From: Xylaria sp. FL1777
Taxonomy: Eukaryota > Ascomycota > Sordariomycetes > Xylariales > Xylariaceae
DNA length: 64,000 bases
Reading direction: 5' to 3'
NCBI GenBank assembly: GCA_022578965.1
Contig: MU400553.1
Coordinates: 1 to 64,000, forward strand
The notes beneath the pieces were generated by a model, which ran no database searches, was not told the origin of the DNA, and saw only the letters and a list, made by a program, of their open reading frames with translations. The position numbers were made by a program, and so were the translations under genes. Of this stretch, positions 23,401-35,959 are shown in pieces. Every line of letters starts with the position of its first letter. Position 1 is the first letter of the stretch.

Positions 23401-26400
23401 ATATGACGGAACGCTGCATCGTGGATCTCCCCAATTATAGCTGGGACCACAGCGTTAAATACTGGCATGAGAGTGCCTCGAGCAAGGAATGGCGATTTCG
23501 GAAATATGTCGTTCACGATCTGCTAGGCAGCAAGGTGTTGGGGACCTCATGGAATGCGCCATCAGTATGTGGACACTGGAGTCATTTTCTTCCCTTTCGA
23601 GTAACCTCAACATGTCTCGGGAGCATAATATTCACTCAATAGAGCAATTACTGACTCCAGCGAGCATAGTGGCGATCACATCTGAATATATCAAACGTGG
23701 CTTTCTTTATGGACCATCGAATAGGTATGTGCAAGGCTCTAAATTCTCTCCTTTCCCGTCATATTTCATCCGAGAACCCTTGAGAGGTCTTTTCCACTGA
23801 TCGGGCGACGATTTCCTGATAGGAGGAAACGCAATCATGCCTGGCGCCGCCTTCATAGCCATGGCCTTAGAGGCAATGTATCAGAAACATCGTGTCTTTC
23901 TCGACCTTGATGGGAAAGACAATAATATCGCTGTCAATGACCTTTGCTACAGATTCAGAAATGTTCGGTTCAGCAAAGCCCTCGTTCTTGAGGGGGGAAT
24001 GGATGTCGTAATTCTGCTCACTTTGACAGCATCCACTGGCAGCAAGAATTGGCACCAGTTTCGCATAACCACTTCGGAGGGAGAGTTCACAACAGACCAT
24101 TGCTCTGGCTCTGTTCGGATACAGGATCCAATCGAGCGGTCGGGAGATGACCCTCTACCATTGAAGTCACCGCAACCCGCCAGGATCTGGTATAAGTGGT
24201 TACGGGAAGTAGGCATAGATTTTGGACCGACCTTTCAAAGGTTGGTAGAAGTCGACGCTATTCCTGGACAGCGAGCTTCTGATTCCATGATTTCATTGGA
24301 ACCGCCCAAGGCAAAACATTACCCTCAATCGTATTACCCAATACATCCTGCAGCACTTGACGGGTGCATACAAACCGCCTTCCCTGCCATTGCTTGTGGC
24401 GATCGCGCCACCTCGACGAGTCCACTCATACCTTCTCTCATCGACAATTTGGTCATCAACAAAGTGTCCTCACACTTACAGCGCGGTCGCTCTAGAGCAA
24501 CCGCGGTTTACTCCGGCCGAGGTCGTCCAGACCAGTCCAAAAACTGGGTTGGGAACGTAAGCGTACATGATGCCAAGAGCAACCAATTTTTGGTGCAAAT
24601 TACTGGCATGCATTATGCAGAGTTAGACGTGGCGCCTAAGCCTGACTCTCACACCTTCCACTCTGTTATCTGGAAACCCGACGTTAGCTTTCTCACTCAG
24701 AGCCAAGCACTTCGCTTGGCTCTGGACAGCAGCTCCAGTAGACTCGATATTATGATCGACCTTATCGCATACAAAAAACCGTCCCTTGGCATACTGGACC
24801 TCAATCTTGACGGACAAGACACTTCGTCTGTTTGGTTTGATAAAGGCGACTCGGCTGTGAGAGCTGCCTATTCTCAGTATCTCTTTGCATGCAAAAATGC
24901 GCAAACCCTCTTCGATGTTGAGACGCTGTACTCACACAAGGGCAATGTGTCCTTTCACCAGGTCTCGACTGAGAGCCCAGGGCTAGGCCTGCCTGTAACT
25001 GACGTATGCTACGACCTCGTGATTATCAGGGCTCCAGGTACCATGTCCGCGGCTATTAGAGGCAGATTAGTTGAGTCTTTAATGGCTCTCTTAGCTCAAG
25101 ACGCATACATATTTGTAGTAAGTGCCGGAGTTGGGGGGCCGAAGGGATCATCGAGCGGATATACCAACGGAATTCCACCAAGAGATAGAGAATTCATGTC
25201 AGGTACTCCCTTGTCTCCCTTAGATAGCAATGGAGTACTCTCCAGCTATGACGGTTCTTTGGCTTGGGAAGTAAAAGAGGCAAACATAGCTTGGAACCTC
25301 ACACAGTTGCATATCTCCAGCCATACTAGCAAAGAGTCTCTCGCGAACAACGGCTTCTTCATCAATCAATCCGACGTTAGGAAAGATAAAACAACCAACG
25401 GGGCCTCTAAGACCTCTAAGGACTTGATTATAGCGTCTCTGTCCACCTCTTACCCGAGAAAGATCATGAACTCTCTCAAAGCCGTGTTAAAATCTGCAGG
25501 TTGGAATGTTACACACAAGCTGTACCCATTTCAAAAACCGTCCAATGGAACAGTGCTACTCATATTGGATGAGCTATGGGAGCCAATGCTAACTCAACCC
25601 AACGAGGAGCAGTGGGAAGCTCTCAAGATGCTCATCAGCTGGGGTCACCCACTCCTTTGGGTTACTGAAGGCGCACAAGGGATGGTTACGGGTCCTGACA
25701 GTGCGATGGTCCACGGACTCTTCCGAGTGGCTCGTCAAGAAGACCCAGAACTGAAGCTCACGACGCTAGACGTTCACTCGAGCACACGTTCGGCGACGAC
25801 ATGGGCGATTGAAAGAGTACTTGGACTACTTCACAGCAACAACCCCGCGGAAACCGAGTACATGGAGCGCGATGGAGTTTTGCATATCCAGCGCCTTATG
25901 CCTGACGCTTCCATCAATGAGTTTCGACGAGGTGAAGAGAAGGGTTTCGAGCCCACCACGAAGAGCCTTCATAACACTCCTGTACAGGTCCAGCTGAGAG
26001 CTGAACGTCTCCGTACCTTTGAAGGTTTGGTATGGTGCGAAACAGAGACAGAAGAGAGTGTAGGAATGAGTGCTAATGACATTGAGGTCGAGGTGATAGC
26101 AATCGGTGTCAACTTCAAAGACGTGGCCATTGTGATGGGTATCGTTCCTGATGACGAGTACAACCTAGGAGTCGAATGCTCTGGGGTCGTGCGACGACTC
26201 GGACGGGACGTCAATAAGTTCAAAATTGGCGATCGGGTATGTATGCTGAAATTTGGGACTTACGCTAACCGGGTCCGAGTCCCCGTCGAACGATGCCATA
26301 TTATTCCGGAGTCGATGACTTTCGAAGAAGCGGCTACAATACCATCAGTATACCTCTGCTCGCTTTACGCAATGTATCACCTGGGCAATCTTCAGGAGGG

Positions 26401-28467
26401 GCAGGTAAGTTGAACAGCCTTTCTATCTTCTTAACTGTGTGACAGCCTTTTCCTGTGAACAAGAGGCTCATAAAGGAACAGTCGGTACTGATTCATTCTG
26501 CTGCTGGTGGCGTTGGGATTGCCTGTATCCAATTAGCCTTACATAGGAAGGCAAAGGTTAGTCCCAGATCCCACTAAACTTCCTCAAGTACTCTCATGTA
26601 AGCCTAACCAGCCACGAATCTCTCCAGATATTCGTCACGGTGGGCACTCCCGAGAAACGCCTGTTCCTCGAGAGCGAGTACGGCATCCCTCAGGATCGTA
26701 TGTTTTCCTCCCGCACTACGGAGTTTGCAACCGGCATCATGGAAGCCACGGAAGGCTGCGGAGTGGATGTCATTGTCAACTCATTGACTGGGGAGCTTCT
26801 TGATGCATCGTGGCGGCTCGTTGCTGATGGCGGCACTATGGTGGAGATCGGCAAAAGGGATATCCTCGATCGAAATACTTTGTCAATGGAGCCGTTTGAT
26901 CGGAATTGCTCCTTTAGAGCCGTTGATATGTCTTATGCAAAGCATGTGGACCATCACCTAGTTGCCAAGTAAGTCATTTCAGATAAAAAATGAACTTAGA
27001 TATTAATAAGTTGACATCCTAATGTTTCATCTTCAGTCTTTTCGATGAGCTGTTCGTCCTGATTAAGGCCGGTCGTATCAAGCCAATTAACCCCATAACC
27101 ATATTCGGATTCGACAATGTCGTTGGGGCATTATCGCTCATTCGAAGTGGACGTCATATAGGAAAGATCGTCATATCAAATTGCGGTAGTAGTCAGGACG
27201 ATGTGCAGCTGCCCATTCGCCCAGCGGCCCGCAAGCTCCGACTTAGGCCTGATGTCTCCTATCTTATAGTCGGAGGCTTGCGAGGCGCATGTGGCACACT
27301 GGCGATTCACATGGCCCAGCATGGTGCTCGGACGATCATCATCAATAGCCGCAGTGGCATCACTAATGACGAGACTTCAGCAAGGATTATCTCCAGTTGT
27401 AATCTATATGGATGTGAGATTACCGAGGCTAGAGGTGATGTAGCGGATATATCATTTGTTCAGCGGTTATGGAAGTCTGCGAGGCCCAGAATCGCTGGCG
27501 TTATACAGGGTGCCATGGTTTTAAGGGTAAGCTATACCATTTTCTTAGCTGAAAGTCTTAACTCGAAGCCAACCCCTGACGAATTGCTGTTTAGGATAAA
27601 CCATTGGAGATGATGACGGTAAGTGACTATCACACGGCTGTGCGCGCCAAGGTCGTTGGTACAAAGAATATCCACGAGGCATCCGAAGAGATGAGAAAGC
27701 AAGATCAAAACCAAACTCTTGACTTCTTCACCATGCTTTCCAGTACGTCCGGCATTGTCGGAAATAAAGGCCAGGCGAACTACGCTGCAGCAAACACCTT
27801 TCTTGACGCCTTTGCTAGCTATCGGCGATCTAGAGGCCTGCGAGCCCACACGGTTGACCTCGGGATGATAGAAGATATCGGATATTTGGCCGGTTCTACT
27901 CTCGAAAGTCGCTTCGACAAACGCCTTTGGACGCCAATTAATGAGCGCACGCTACGTAAGATCCTTACATACTCTATTCTCCAACAGCACAGTGTGCCAC
28001 TGAATGTCAGTAGTTGTTACCAAATGGTCACTGGTATCAATTATCCCTTGCCGTTCGATGACCCCGACTTACTTAGTGACCCGCGCTTCGCTTATCTATT
28101 CAGCAAATACGCAGCAGAAAATAGCAAGGAGAAGCTGCTTGGAGATGTTGCTGATTATGGGGACAAAACTGCGCAGCCAATCAAGCTGTTCCACCATCTA
28201 CTAAAGTCGGGCGCCGACACGGCGAGTGTGGCCGCAGCATGTGTCGAAGCTGTCTCCCTCCAGATTGCGAAGTATCTCCAGCTCGAGACGGCTGTAGAGG
28301 CTGGTAGGCCGCTAATAGCTTATGGAATGGACTCGCTCTCAGCGGTCGAGCTGCGTAATTGGATTCGTGCGAAGCTCGGGGTTGAGCTTACCACGCTCGA
28401 CATCACCAGTGCGAGCACGCTTCTGGCCTTGTGTGAGAAAGTGATTGGAAAGAGCAATTTATTATAG
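20403..28467 (+). CDS. Highly reducing polyketide synthase (KS-AT-DH-psiKR-ER-KR-ACP)
   Basis: Twelve exons, 2422 aa. Introns: 21090-21167, 21432-21483, 21589-21645, 21770-21823, 22380-22447, 23565-23669, 23725-23822, 26405-26481, 26557-26627, 26969-27036 and 27527-27594. KS, residues 1-430: Cys in DTACSGS, His in ECHGTGT and NIGHSEP. AT, 545-870: Ser in [12 protein letters not shown], 950-1230: His in [11 protein letters not shown], completed by a 55-base exon, and Asp in LDGCIQ. No methyltransferase motif I follows and the spacer to the ER is short, so only a structural psiKR is present. ER near 1690-1990: [10 protein letters not shown] from about 2040: GGLRGACG and [18 protein letters not shown] near 2375: YGMDSL. 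All catalytic residues are intact. There is no thioesterase, reductase or C domain, so an outside enzyme must release the chain. The product should be a linear, strongly reduced, non-C-methylated polyketide. Confidence 0.95.
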
Positions 28468-30576
28468 GAAATGGGTAAGTATAAAGCGAGCAGGAGTGAT
28501 AATAGAGCTCACGAGAGAGAGCTCGGGTTCGTGAGATAGGGGGGAGGGGGGCAATAAAGGAAAGCCCTGAAGGTGTTGTGGTTTCTAAAAGATTTTATAA
28601 GAATTTTCAGTAGAAATTAGACTCCTGTCACCTAGAGTCTTTTACCCAACAACATCAATATTACACCCTGCTTCATAATCAAAGTCAGAAACCAGAAAAA
28701 AAATAAAAGGTAAAAAGCAGCCAAAACAAATGCATGCCAAGTAAAGCAATTTTAAAACGGTTCTCTAAAGTAGAACTAGAGCGCTAAGGCCAAAACAAAG
28801 AACCCACCCGTATGGCGCCAGACCGGAGTTTTAGTCAGCAGAGATGCTCGCGCTGGTCTTGGCCATTTTGCATATATATTAGAGCCTCATGATTTAACAA
28901 TATTCGAGAGTAAGAAGTTGAGTGAAAATGGTCTATTCTTATATCACGAGGCCATTGGAACTAACTCTACCTCGGAATTCTTCCGCCATGCTGCTTGAAT
29001 CCATGACAGTATATAGAACGATGTATTGATTTCCTTGTCTGCACTCCGGGGTATCGTCTTACGCAGTACTATCTTCGCTTAACTACGTCTAATACAACTC
29101 TAACCCGCTCCTTGATGTCTCTCTTGAACTATACCTAGTGGCCAATGAACGCATATTCTTCTTACGCAGTGTCCCTTCATGGTAAATACCTAGTTATCCG
29201 ACTCTGAAATAATTATTTGTTCATTTCTACCGTTTCAAGACTATAGATTTCCAATTGACCTTGCTAGATTAACAATCTTGCGTAGCGTCAATTGGCCCAG
29301 TATTATGCGTACTGCGAATAGAATTTCTACATAGCTATCGCGCCATAAATACCTATCTAGGTAGGTAGTCAAAGTAAGCTTCACGAGTGATACGGGATAG
29401 GTAGGGGTAGTTAATCGTGTGACTTGGTGTCTCTCGTCGAATAGCCCTAAACAGCTGTTGTCATCTTTCTTGTTAGCTGTCAAGTTAGCCTTAGTTGCAT
29501 TTGGTTTATGCGCCCGCGCATGAATCTCACCATGATCCTTCGTTTTACAAGGGAGTGTACGTAATAAGGTCTTGTCTGTCTTGTCTCTCTGGGCCGGCAC
29601 GCTTACTGCATGAGTGCCCCTCATTGCTCCAATACTACATAAGTGCCGTAGCCAACCCCTCTTGGGCTAAGGTCCTTCCATTCTCACCAGCCCCTCACCT
29701 TTAGTCGACTGTAGATCTCGGGTGTTTCGCAGTAGTGCCATGTTAATGATAGGTATCTAGATCGTTGGGGCGTCGTCGGGGTGCCTGGATAAATAGGTAC
29801 CAAGCACTGATTTGCATGCATGCTGACTACACACTGTGTATTATGGATAATGCGAAGCACTGTGACAGACTCCTTTCTTTCTTACTTAAATATGCTGTCA
29901 AATCTAGTGTAAGCCGGATCCTACTGAACTCCATCCAAGTACAATTACTAAACCTCCTCTACATACTTATCGAGAAACACTAACAAGACAGCACTATGTT
30001 CTATTAAGGGCCATTTATGTATTCTTCACCAATTGGTTCCGAGACGGGACTACCCATATGTGAAAGCGGGCTATTGCAAAAAATGAAACTAACTCTCCTC
30101 TTGTTGCGGCATACACACGGCGTATACAGATAGCAGGGGACTTAGTTGATAGCATGTATACTACGTATATGCAGTAGGTACCATTGGAAGGATATCTTCA
30201 ACCTGGATGTGGTGATGTGTGATGCCCTTGTCAACGCTAGTCTAGGCTCTGGCCGCGTTCCTTAGTTCGTCTCCATCCCAATGCTGACCTGCACCAGCAT
30301 TTTGGACACCATCATGCATGCAGTGCCGTTTTGGAATCAGCCATAGGTTCAACTCCTTCGACCCTGGAGAACTTCATGCGAAGTTGCCGGCCGTGACAAA
30401 TGGCGGTGTCGGTGGCATGACGATCCATTCATCCTTCTTGTAGAGCACCGCCCGTCTATATAAACTCAAGGTCCAAGCAGGTTAGAGACGAGAAGAGGGC
30501 CATTCCATCTCACAAGCTCATCACTCTTCACAAGTCTACTACCACTGTTTTCACCGATCCAAACTCTTCATTCAAA
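28468..30576. other. Intergenic spacer right of the PKS
   Basis: About 2.1 kb with no credible gene. It holds a TACGCAGTA word at 29060, a CTAGGTAGGTAG repeat at 29357-29368 and scattered short ORFs. The right end is the promoter of the Dabb gene: TATATAAA at 30457-30464, a CT-rich leader and an AAAATG start context. Confidence 0.6.
30457..30464 (+). promoter_or_regulatory. TATA box of the Dabb gene
   Basis: TATATAAA 113 bases before the ATG at 30577, followed by a pyrimidine-rich leader. The spacing and composition are those of a strong fungal promoter. Confidence 0.65.
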
Positions 30577-31043
30577 ATGACTCTCAGTCGCATTTTCACC
30601 TTTGCCATCGCCGATGAGGCTGGTCAGGACCAGGCTATCGCGACCTTCAACGGCTTGAAGGACAGCTGCAAGAAGGTATGCTCCTCAACTTCCCTCCACT
30701 CCATGATACACCGCAATACAATCCAATTGTTTGGGTAATTACTGACGGTTTTCGATTTCACAGGACGGCGCTCCCTACATCGTTACCACTCATGCTTCTA
30801 AAGTAAAGGTCCTCAAGGACACCTCTGGTGGTGCCAATTGGACTGTCTTTGCCTCCATCACCTTCCAAAGCGAAGCGTAAGTTACACGGAGCTTTCACCC
30901 GCAGCGTCCATTCATAAAAGCTTATCATATCTTCCAGTGATGCCGACTACTTCGCCCATCAGGACCCTGTGAACCAGGAGGTCAAGAACAAGAACAAGGG
31001 TATAAGCTCCAGCTTCTGCGTCCTCCAGGGCACTTTCAGCTAG
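30577..31043 (+). CDS. Small stress-responsive A/B-barrel (Dabb-like) protein
   Basis: Three exons, 105 aa: 30577-30675, 30764-30876 and 30938-31043. Introns have consensus GTATGC/CACAG and GTAAGT/TTCCAG borders. One A/B-barrel domain fills the protein: an N-terminal strand (LSRIFTFAIADEA), the helix AIATFNGLKDSCKKDGAPYI, the strand WTVFASITF, and then ADADYFAHQDPVNQEV, which matches the yyxxhPxH-like segment of Dabb proteins. There is no signal peptide. Dabb-like folds include the cyclases and dehydratases of some polyketide pathways, as well as general stress proteins. The gene lies 2.1 kb beyond the PKS with its own strong promoter. It may be a cluster member or a housekeeping gene. Confidence 0.82.
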
Positions 31044-33083
31044 ATGCTTTTCTCACGAGCAGAGCGAGCCACGAAATGGATGGCTGTTTACGAGCGATGA
31101 AATGAGATGACGGCGCAACGTGGGCATGAAGAAAAAACGTAAATATGCAGTGCTAGACTTCCTCCTAGAATATAGAGTTGGATTGATCGCCATGTTCCTG
31201 TGTATTGCTCTCTCCTCATTTGTGCTCATGATAGAATGTGACATTTCTCATTGTTAACCCCCTGGCAAGAGACAGCACTCACTATTGTTTGGAAAAGTCA
31301 GGAGTAGTAGGATGATGGCTAGCTCCCCCCCTCCCTCCTACTCCGGGCCTTTGAGTTTACTTCAAGCTACTTAGGGTTTTACATTTTATTATGATAGGTT
31401 TTGCTGTTTAATAAACTCTGACATGACGTAACTAAGGCGCATGTCACTATTTAAACCGACAATTCTTGTTCACATCATAGAGTATACATAATATAGGGTG
31501 TGGAAGTAGGGGTACGTGCTTATCAAATCAATTCAAACGATTATGAAGTTCAATCTACTTAACACATTGTCTAATCGTGACATCGCCGGAGTGAAAGGAA
31601 TATAGCAACCAAAGAGCCCTGTCGCTCTTTAGTGGCTGATGCATTACTTGTCGATGAAATTAGGAACAATCTTATATACTTAAATACTTAAGCTAAAATA
31701 GAGTTCACTCTATGTCATGTGGCAATGAGAATAAGGATATCGCGTATAACCTTTTCGCAACGACGCTTACTTACAATATACCCCAGTATACTCATCGTAT
31801 ACATCGTTGTTCTGGTAGCATGTAAAGTGGGTAACTCACCTAATACTAACACTGTCGTTTAGTGAATAGATTTCACTTGCTCGGGTCCTATTCACGGCAT
31901 TCAAGGTGCTGCAGTCGGGCCGCGATGCTATTTTTCTTCCCTGCCATTTATGTTTTTTTTCCTGTAGCCCATAATCCTTTGTAATACCAGATCAGTAAGG
32001 AATGTAACTTTAGTTGAAGTTAATGAGTAATGAGAGTTAAATCAAATTTAAAGAAAACGGCTAAAAATTGAGAATGACATTAAATAGCATAATGGAATAA
32101 TAGTTTCTAGAAAAGAACAAAGCGTATCGATAAATATATGACCCGGTGATATGAGAAGAGAGCATGAGATTCAAGTGAGATGACTGAGTAGCAACTAATG
32201 TTCTGATAGGTGAACGCGTGATCAGTTTAACGCAGCGGGTCATAACTACCTAGGTATGGACTCGGTAACTTTACCGCAACGAGGTATAACGCTAAGCATG
32301 TGAGCCGTCAAAGTTGCTCGAAGCCCGCCCGGGACATGTTGTGATAAACTATCATAAGAATGATGTTTGTAATCTGGAAGCACCAGCCTAACCTAGTTAA
32401 TTGCTTCTTTAACTTTCTCATTGATTGTCATCTGACAATCGCGTCATGGTCAACATTCAAGGTCAGTGCTCACCATTGACTCCTCACGACGTCTACGCGG
32501 CAGATTTCAATGCTACGTACCCCAATATAATGCCTACTCGAATGCCCCTTGCCAATTACTACGTTCCAGGGTGCCTTGTCCACCTCTTTCCCGAATAATA
32601 GTTTATTCCGACCCCCCACTACAATCGAACCGTTCGGACACAAGTAATGGGGGCAAAAGCAATGCATAATGCAATGGCAAGAAATTTCGGCATTCGTCAT
32701 GTACCTTACATTAAAATTCCCTACGCAATGTCGCACCAGGATAAGGCAAAGGTCCCATTGACACGTGTTAGAGGAAATACAACGCGTTGTGGAGATGAAG
32801 ATAACGCAGCGCCAGAAGCCATGTGAGAGGATGCCCACTGAAATTATCACGCAGCATCGGCAGGAGGAAAAAAAGTCTTAAACATAACAGAAAGATTTTA
32901 GAAAATAGAGGCGCGCACGATCATCAGGTCTCGGGTTCGAGTTGGGATCTGTTTCACTTCCACTCTCTCAGCTCATCACGATGGTAATATTGCGGTATAT
33001 ATGAAGATCCCTACATCAACATGGATTTAGTTGGAAATGAAGGATAGACAATCAATACGCGCGACAGCTATTTCTTCAGAATA
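31044..33083. other. Intergenic spacer
   Basis: About 2 kb. I see no gene, no repeat family and no RNA gene. A TACCTAGGTA word lies at about 32247-32256. Small ORFs here have no domain and no splice support. Confidence 0.55.
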
Positions 33084-34922
33084 TTGGATATATTGGCCAT
33101 CATGACGAACCGGGCCGCACGATGGCTCGCTATAACGGCTCTTTGCCAGCTCATCTCTCCTGCAGCAGCTGGGAGCTTAACCGTCAATACTGGTTGCAAT
33201 ACATACACCGGTGTTGCTACTGACGGGATTGCACAATGGTTGGGTATTCGCTACGCAGCGCCACCAGTCGGCGACTTGAGGTTTATGCCACCAGAGGATC
33301 CAACTTGTTCAGATGGCTTACAGTTGCCAAACAATACTGTGAGTATTTATAGAGACGTAGTTCACGTGCAATTACGGAATCCCGGAAGATTCAGCTAACA
33401 TCATTGCTTCGTAGCATGGAAAACTCTGTCTCGCCACGAATGGGAGTCCCACGGACACCAGTACTTCCGAAGACTGCCTGTTCCTCGACTTGTATACACC
33501 AGCCAACGTGACAAAGCACTCGAAGCTTCCCGTGTTTTTCTTCATACAGGGAGGAGGTTTTAATTCACTTAGCAACCCTAATTATAACGGAAAGGGCTTG
33601 GTAAAAGCTAGCGGGTATAATATCATTGTCGTAACATTCAACTACCGCGTTGGACCATACGGGTTCATCACCAACGGGGACGACATCACGCCAAATAATG
33701 GTCTGCTCGACCAGCGGAAGGCGCTTGAATGGGTGCATGAATATATCTCGTTCTTCGGCGGCGACCCTGGCCACGTCGTGCTTGGTGGCGACTCGGCAGG
33801 GGCGGCGAGCGTCAGTCTTCAGATGGCAGCATACGGCGGAAATGACACGAATCTCTTCCATGCTGCAGCAGCCGAATCGGTCTCGTTTGCCACGGTACTG
33901 ACAGTCGAAGAGTCGCAGTACCAATACGACAATTTTGCTCTCGCGGCAGGGTGTGCCGGATCCGACTCACTTGCATGCATGCGGTCCAAGACGGCAGCGG
34001 AGCTGCAAGCCGTGAACAAGGGGAGCCCGTACCCTGGAGCCCCATCTTCGCCAATATACCCATGGAACCCCGTGGTTGATGGCGACTTTATCCAGAACCT
34101 GACATACGATGCGTTCGCGGACGGAAACTTCGTCAAGGTACCCCTAATTGTGGGTGACGATACCAATGAGGGCACTAGTATGTATTCCCAAGCCTTAGCT
34201 TGCTATTTCGGCGAAGCCCCCGTTCGCACACATCCCCCAATCCCCCAAGACTCAGTTAAGTCTTTATCATAGCTAGTGCATACTGAGTTCTAATGCTTTG
34301 GCTTTCAGTCTTCACGCCGCAAACCGCGTCAACGATAGGAACTAGCGACACGTTTCTGAAATCGCAATTCCCATACCTGACTCTCGAGCAGCTCGGTCAG
34401 CTGAACTCTCTCTACCCAAACGAGAACAACGCAAGCTGTCCGAGCTCCGGCTGCTACTGGCGACAGGTTTCGGACGTTTACGGAGATATGCGCTACACGT
34501 GTCCGGGGCTTTTCATCTCATCGGCCATGACAAGCTTCGGCATGCCGAAAACGTACACCTATCGGTACAACGTGGAGGACCCGACCCAGGTGGCGCAGGG
34601 CCTGGGAGTGCCACACACGGTCGAGGTGAACGCCATCTTCGGGCCTGATAATGTGCCAGGCGCACCGGCGAGCTATTTCCCGGGCGGTGTAAACGCGGAC
34701 ATCGTCCCCGTCATCCAGGCGTACTGGACGAGCTTCATTCGCTCATTTGACCCGAACAAACATAGGTTGAACGGCACGGCACACTGGGAGATCTGGAAGA
34801 ACGGCACACAGGATCGTTTGTTATTTGGGACGGGAGGGACGACGAAGATGGAGATCGTTGCTGACGATATACAAACGAAGTGTAGCTATTTGCAGTCAAT
34901 TGGCGCGGCGGTTCGACAGTAA
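33084..34922 (+). CDS. Secreted type-B carboxylesterase/lipase
   Basis: Three exons, 543 aa from 33084 or 537 from the ATG at 33102: exon 1 to 33338, 33415-34177 and 34309-34922. A signal peptide is evident (WLAITALCQLISPAAAGS). The carboxylesterase-B fold shows the oxyanion loop GGGF, the nucleophile GGDSAGAASV near residue 230, Glu in TNEGT across intron 2, and His in GVPHTVEVNAIFG, so the Ser-Glu-His triad is complete. Several N-glycosylation sequons fit an extracellular enzyme. Family members hydrolyse esters and lipids, and some cluster with PKS genes. Membership of the upstream cluster is possible but not supported by anything beyond distance. Confidence 0.92.
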
Positions 34923-35950
34923 TTCAGGTCGTATCTAGTTTAGCAGCTAGTCGTATTCAGTAATGATAGTCGTAGTGATACCCAACAACTTTACCCTCCC
35001 CCATTAAATTGTTCCTGACGTGAAGGCGTACCGGTATGGTGGTATACACATAAAACAACACCCCTGCGATGCTAAGCTTTAGCAATTAAACGAAGCACGA
35101 TAATATCATTGCGTGTCTCCCCAGAGCCATCTTACATCGTGACTTTGATTTCCCACCTCTTTCGCCCTTGAGCTATAATTCCCTATTTAATTCACTACGC
35201 AGTCTATCCGCGTCGAAACGCTTTTCATTCCCATAGGGAGGGGCCCCAGAATCAAAGATGAAGACAGTTGGATCACGATACAAGGTCAGCACAACAACCC
35301 CACACTTGGAGATTTGGACCCTGGCTTTTGTGCCCCCAAATTCATACAGTGTGTGCTTTGATTAGACTCTTACTGTAAGCACAGGTTGTTTACGTGAGAC
35401 GGCTACTGAGGTCAGAGACACACGACACCCTGTTCACATGGCAAATGATGATCATTCACCCTATTCAGGCACCCCGCCGCAAAACACCCCTCCTGCCCAT
35501 CTCGGATAAGTCCAATCACGAATCCAGGAGCTGTGATGGATTCTACTGTAGTATACATACGTAACCTCAACGCGCCGGCAGAGCCCAGGTCCAGAACCCT
35601 CATTGGATTTTCGATGTCCAGTCGCGATGTAACGCTCGGGAGCGGTGTGCCAACATCCGCCTACATGCTTTCACGTCCTACTGCGAACTGCGTATGTAAC
35701 AATACCCGGTCTTCCATTTGCAGGGGTACGGTCTACTACCCGACTCTCCATCCCGGGTCTCTGGATACTGCGACGATACCTACCGTATGCGTACATTCCT
35801 CTACCGACTTGGCGCGTCAACTACCGTAAGTACCTAACTAGGCATGTTCTCAGCCGATGGACTAGGCGCGTTATTCATTGATATTTCGAGGTAAATGAAT
35901 ACGATATTTATCTATGTGGAACCTGTCAAAAGATCGCAGCCTCTGTTTTC
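34923..35950. other. Spacer, probably decayed coding DNA
   Basis: Directly left of the PKS relic. Frames on both strands are broken every 60-100 codons and I recognise no domain. It may include the eroded 3' part of the relic PKS. Confidence 0.45.
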
Positions 35951-35959
35951 TGGTCTTCT

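Noticed and set aside
23489..23800. A 104-codon frame in the same phase as the DH exon, suggesting a PKS split by one TGA stop
   Set aside because: Splicing two introns around a 55-base exon gives the exact DH motif, so the stop lies in intron sequence.
24660..25990. C-methyltransferase domain in the PKS
   Set aside because: No SAM motif I was found and the DH-to-ER distance is too short; only a structural pseudo-KR fits.
32925..32960. GGGTTCGAGTTGGG resembling a tRNA T-arm
   Set aside because: No cloverleaf can be drawn around it.
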